A DNA stretch of 64,000 bases from Stratiolaelaps scimitus (Eukaryota; Arthropoda; Arachnida; Mesostigmata; Laelapidae), in assembly GCA_019614645.1 (NCBI GenBank), contig JABWDB010000067.1, forward strand, positions 868,001 through 932,000, written 5' to 3'. The notes under the pieces are model-generated. The model was not told where the DNA came from. It saw nothing but the letters and a program-made list of their open reading frames with translations, and made no database searches. Below, one piece after another: positions 61,672 to 64,000 of this stretch. The translations under genes were made by a program, and so were the position numbers. Each line of letters starts with the position of its first letter. Positions within the stretch are counted from its first letter, which is position 1.

Positions 61672-63144
61672 AGCCATATATTGGAAGTTACCAGTGTACA
61701 TGTATATGTGTTTTGCTCGTGCCTACTCACTTTGTGTGGGCATAATTTTATCTATCGCGGTGCAATTACTGTGAACGGAAGTGCACATCGTACATGTGAA
61801 GTTTAAAAATTGGAGGCCAAATATATAATCGAAGGGCATTGATTATAATTTATTCAAACATACAGTAGTTAGCAATTATTATCTCTAGGGATTAATATTA
61901 TTATTTTATTATTATATTATTATATTAATAATCGAAGGGCATGATACTTTGTCAAGGTTTTTTTCTAACGCTGATTTATGGCACGAGAGAGAGAGAGAGA
62001 GAAGAGCAGAGAAAACAGTACGAGATAATGGCACTGTGGATATTCAAGTCCGTCAATAAAAACTGTTCAAAAACGATTGATAATCAGAGGCCAAGCGAGG
62101 AGTTTGTTCTATATTGGTTCAACTCTAGGGGGAGGGCCGCATCTTATTTTGCTTCTCTTGTGAGAAGTTCTAATCAATCGGATGGCTGCTATCGCCTGCG
62201 GGTGGCACTAAGGGGCCGATATCGTCTATCGATTACAAAACGTGCCGAGACACGAGGTGGTCAACGAGAACTCAGTCATGTGTTAGATCTTATAACAGCG
62301 GGTTCAATATTTTACCCCGAGCCCGATCTATATATCTGCAGTGCCCTGACTCTAAAGGTATCTGCATTCTTTTTGATGAGTTTTTAAAAAGGCAAGTGCG
62401 CACTTCTTTTATAAATATATATAAGTTATATATATATACATTTTTTTTAGCAGATAACGTCTTATCAAATAAGTAGCGTCATTAAAATTTACAACCGATC
62501 TTCGTCCAAGTGCATCTCTTATTTCTAACAATTTTCTATTGTCTTCTATACAGAGGCAACATGAAGTGTTTTGAACCTCTGAGCTTCTTAGTTTATCTCT
62601 CGAATTTAAAAAGCCAGCGACCGTTAGGTTGGGCTCGTAGAGCTGGTCGCAAGAGCTTAAAGTATATTTTACTTATGTGAGTTCAATAACAATTCGTTCT
62701 AACGACGAGCATTCAATATAAACACAAGAATGTAAAATATTTTGGGTTGAGCAGAGGCCGCTGTGTTCCTTGTATTCTCTATAATATAATATGTCGCGCG
62801 ATTTAGTAATTTATAAGTGACGTGAGATTCTAGTAGTTCCAGGCAAAATTAAACCAAGAGCCTGTTACAACCAAAAAATGCAGGAATTGAGAGGCGCCCT
62901 GAATTTACGAACAGCCGTGTTCGTTCGAGTTTACGTTTTTTTTTAACACACGTGAATCAACATATCTATCTTCCACTTGGCCAGGCCACAGTGGTCGATT
63001 TGATTTTAGACCAAATAGAAGTAACTCATGTGATGCAATTTTAGAATCAGATCCAGATCAAGTAACAGATCCGGCGGCATTCAGTTTCTTCCTATCTTCT
63101 TTCGGACTATCCGTTTGCGGTATTATTGACACTTCGCGATATCA
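61672..63144. other. No supported gene
   Basis: A 148-codon plus frame at 61941-62387 begins just before a GA-repeat and is not recognised. Its middle part (RLRVALRGRYRLSITKRAE) is basic and may be chance. Confidence 0.4.
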
Positions 63145-63740
63145 TCAACAGAATTGAGATGAACGGATGATTTTACATCTCTTATTCTTCATCGACATTT
63201 GTTTCGAGCAAATATCCAATTCTACGGCTCGATTTTGAAAATCTTGTGAATCGCCATGTCGCCTCCCACAAGCAGCGGATTTAACAACGACAACATGAGA
63301 AGCAAGGTAGAGAAAAGCAAGGAAAGCTGAAATTTGCAAATTTCAAATCGGAAATGTTCATGTTTGGCGTATATATCCAACTTGACAATGTTCGCATCAG
63401 ATGTATACTTAAACGTTCCCTGTTGCGGCTGGCTGTTGAACTCTTCATACGATAATGTCTATCCCAACCAACAAGAGAAACAAAGATGGACCAGTCCATT
63501 GTAACGTCGGGCAACATCCAGACCCATGTGATCCGCCATAAGTGACGCTGTCACCTCGACTTCTATTCCGACTTTATTTAGCTCGCAACGCGACTCACAT
63601 ATAACAGCTTGGCACCGGTTACAAGCCACAACTACTGTTACATACATGTTAATAACAACAATGAGAATAGCAACAGCCGCCGCCGCAGCAGCAGTGCGAT
63701 ATGTCACAACATTTTTGCGGTGAGAGAAACTATATAGCAC
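63145..63740 (-). CDS. Possible two-exon small protein, unknown
   Basis: Three overlapping minus-strand frames fill this stretch. An intron at 63327-63450, with donor GTATGA and acceptor AAATTTCAG, would join the frame containing VTMDWSIFVSLVGWDRHY to the frame FLAFLYLASHVVVVKSAACG, which ends KIIRSSQFC and carries four cysteines. The other upstream frame has a membrane-like run (AAVAILIVVINMYVTVVVAC). This reading is speculative and several alternatives are equally open. Confidence 0.15.
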
Positions 63741-63880
63741 ACGAGAAGAACAACAACAACAACGGAATAGAAACTACTAGGGTAATTTTAGTTTTCAGAT
63801 TTCTACAGAACAGGGAAAATGACACCAGAACGAAGCAGTTCCCGACGGCCTCCGAAATACACAATTGTCTCCGGACATCT

Positions 63881-63985
63881 TTTAAATGCAAATGTGTAAT
63901 GGTGGGGATCGAACCCATGCAGCTACGTGTCTCCTCCGGGGACAAGGCGCACACGAATGCATCAGGTCACTGAAGGGCTCGACAA
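63881..63985 (-). repeat. SINE family 2, copy b
   Basis: Minus-strand copy: TGTCGAGCCCTTCAGTGACC, B box GGGTTCGATCCCCACC, ending ACACATTTGCATTTAAAA. It shares both ends with the copy at 6772 and differs mostly in the middle. Confidence 0.7.
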
Positions 63986-64000
63986 AACAATGTACCTTCA

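Overview
The window is eukaryotic, AT-rich, mostly non-coding DNA. Its features are dispersed short retroposons with internal Pol III promoter boxes, decayed Tc1/mariner, Gypsy and non-LTR elements, many (AT)n tracts, and short intronless genes with TATA boxes and long trailers. This fits an arthropod nuclear genome. A mite or other chelicerate is my best guess, from general look only. There are no bacterial operons, rRNA genes or CRISPR arrays.

Only two protein genes are well supported. They are paralogues on the + strand, 24 kb apart (30306-30590 and 54163-54438). Each encodes a 91-94 residue secreted peptide: a signal sequence, a Lys-rich amphipathic segment, a hydrophobic stretch (PIVVPFHL) and a Trp/Gly/His-rich tail containing HEKYHVQEIGG. 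Each has a TATA box with an initiator-like TCATC about 30 bp downstream, no intron in the coding region, and a first AATAAA more than 1.1 kb past the stop. I cannot assign them to a named family. They are the most interesting item in the window.

The rest is mainly transposon debris. A 1.3 kb Tc3-like element with terminal inverted repeats over 200 bp lies at 7781-9090. A Gypsy-type pol remnant (46500-48616) contains a small mariner derivative (46841-47477). Non-LTR reverse transcriptase or ORF-end fragments occur near 20.9, 24.2, 27.2, 40.6, 56.4 and 59.4 kb. Two tRNA-like SINE families are present: family 1 has six copies and family 2 has two. An A-tailed retroposon at 38608-38858 has a 13-bp target duplication. 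A 118-bp MITE at 34161-34278 has perfect 30-bp inverted repeats flanked by TA.

Several GC-richer, triplet-repeat stretches (about 4.8-5.6, 13.2-14.0, 15.9-16.6, 19.0-19.9, 29.6-31.6, 36.0-36.5 and 50.7-55.8 kb) look like UTR, exon or promoter DNA. Overlapping frames are open there, but I cannot assign coding sequence except for the two peptide genes. A few isolated ORFs with plausible splice sites are listed at low confidence. Large parts of the window hold nothing I can name, and multi-exon genes with short exons could be hidden there.
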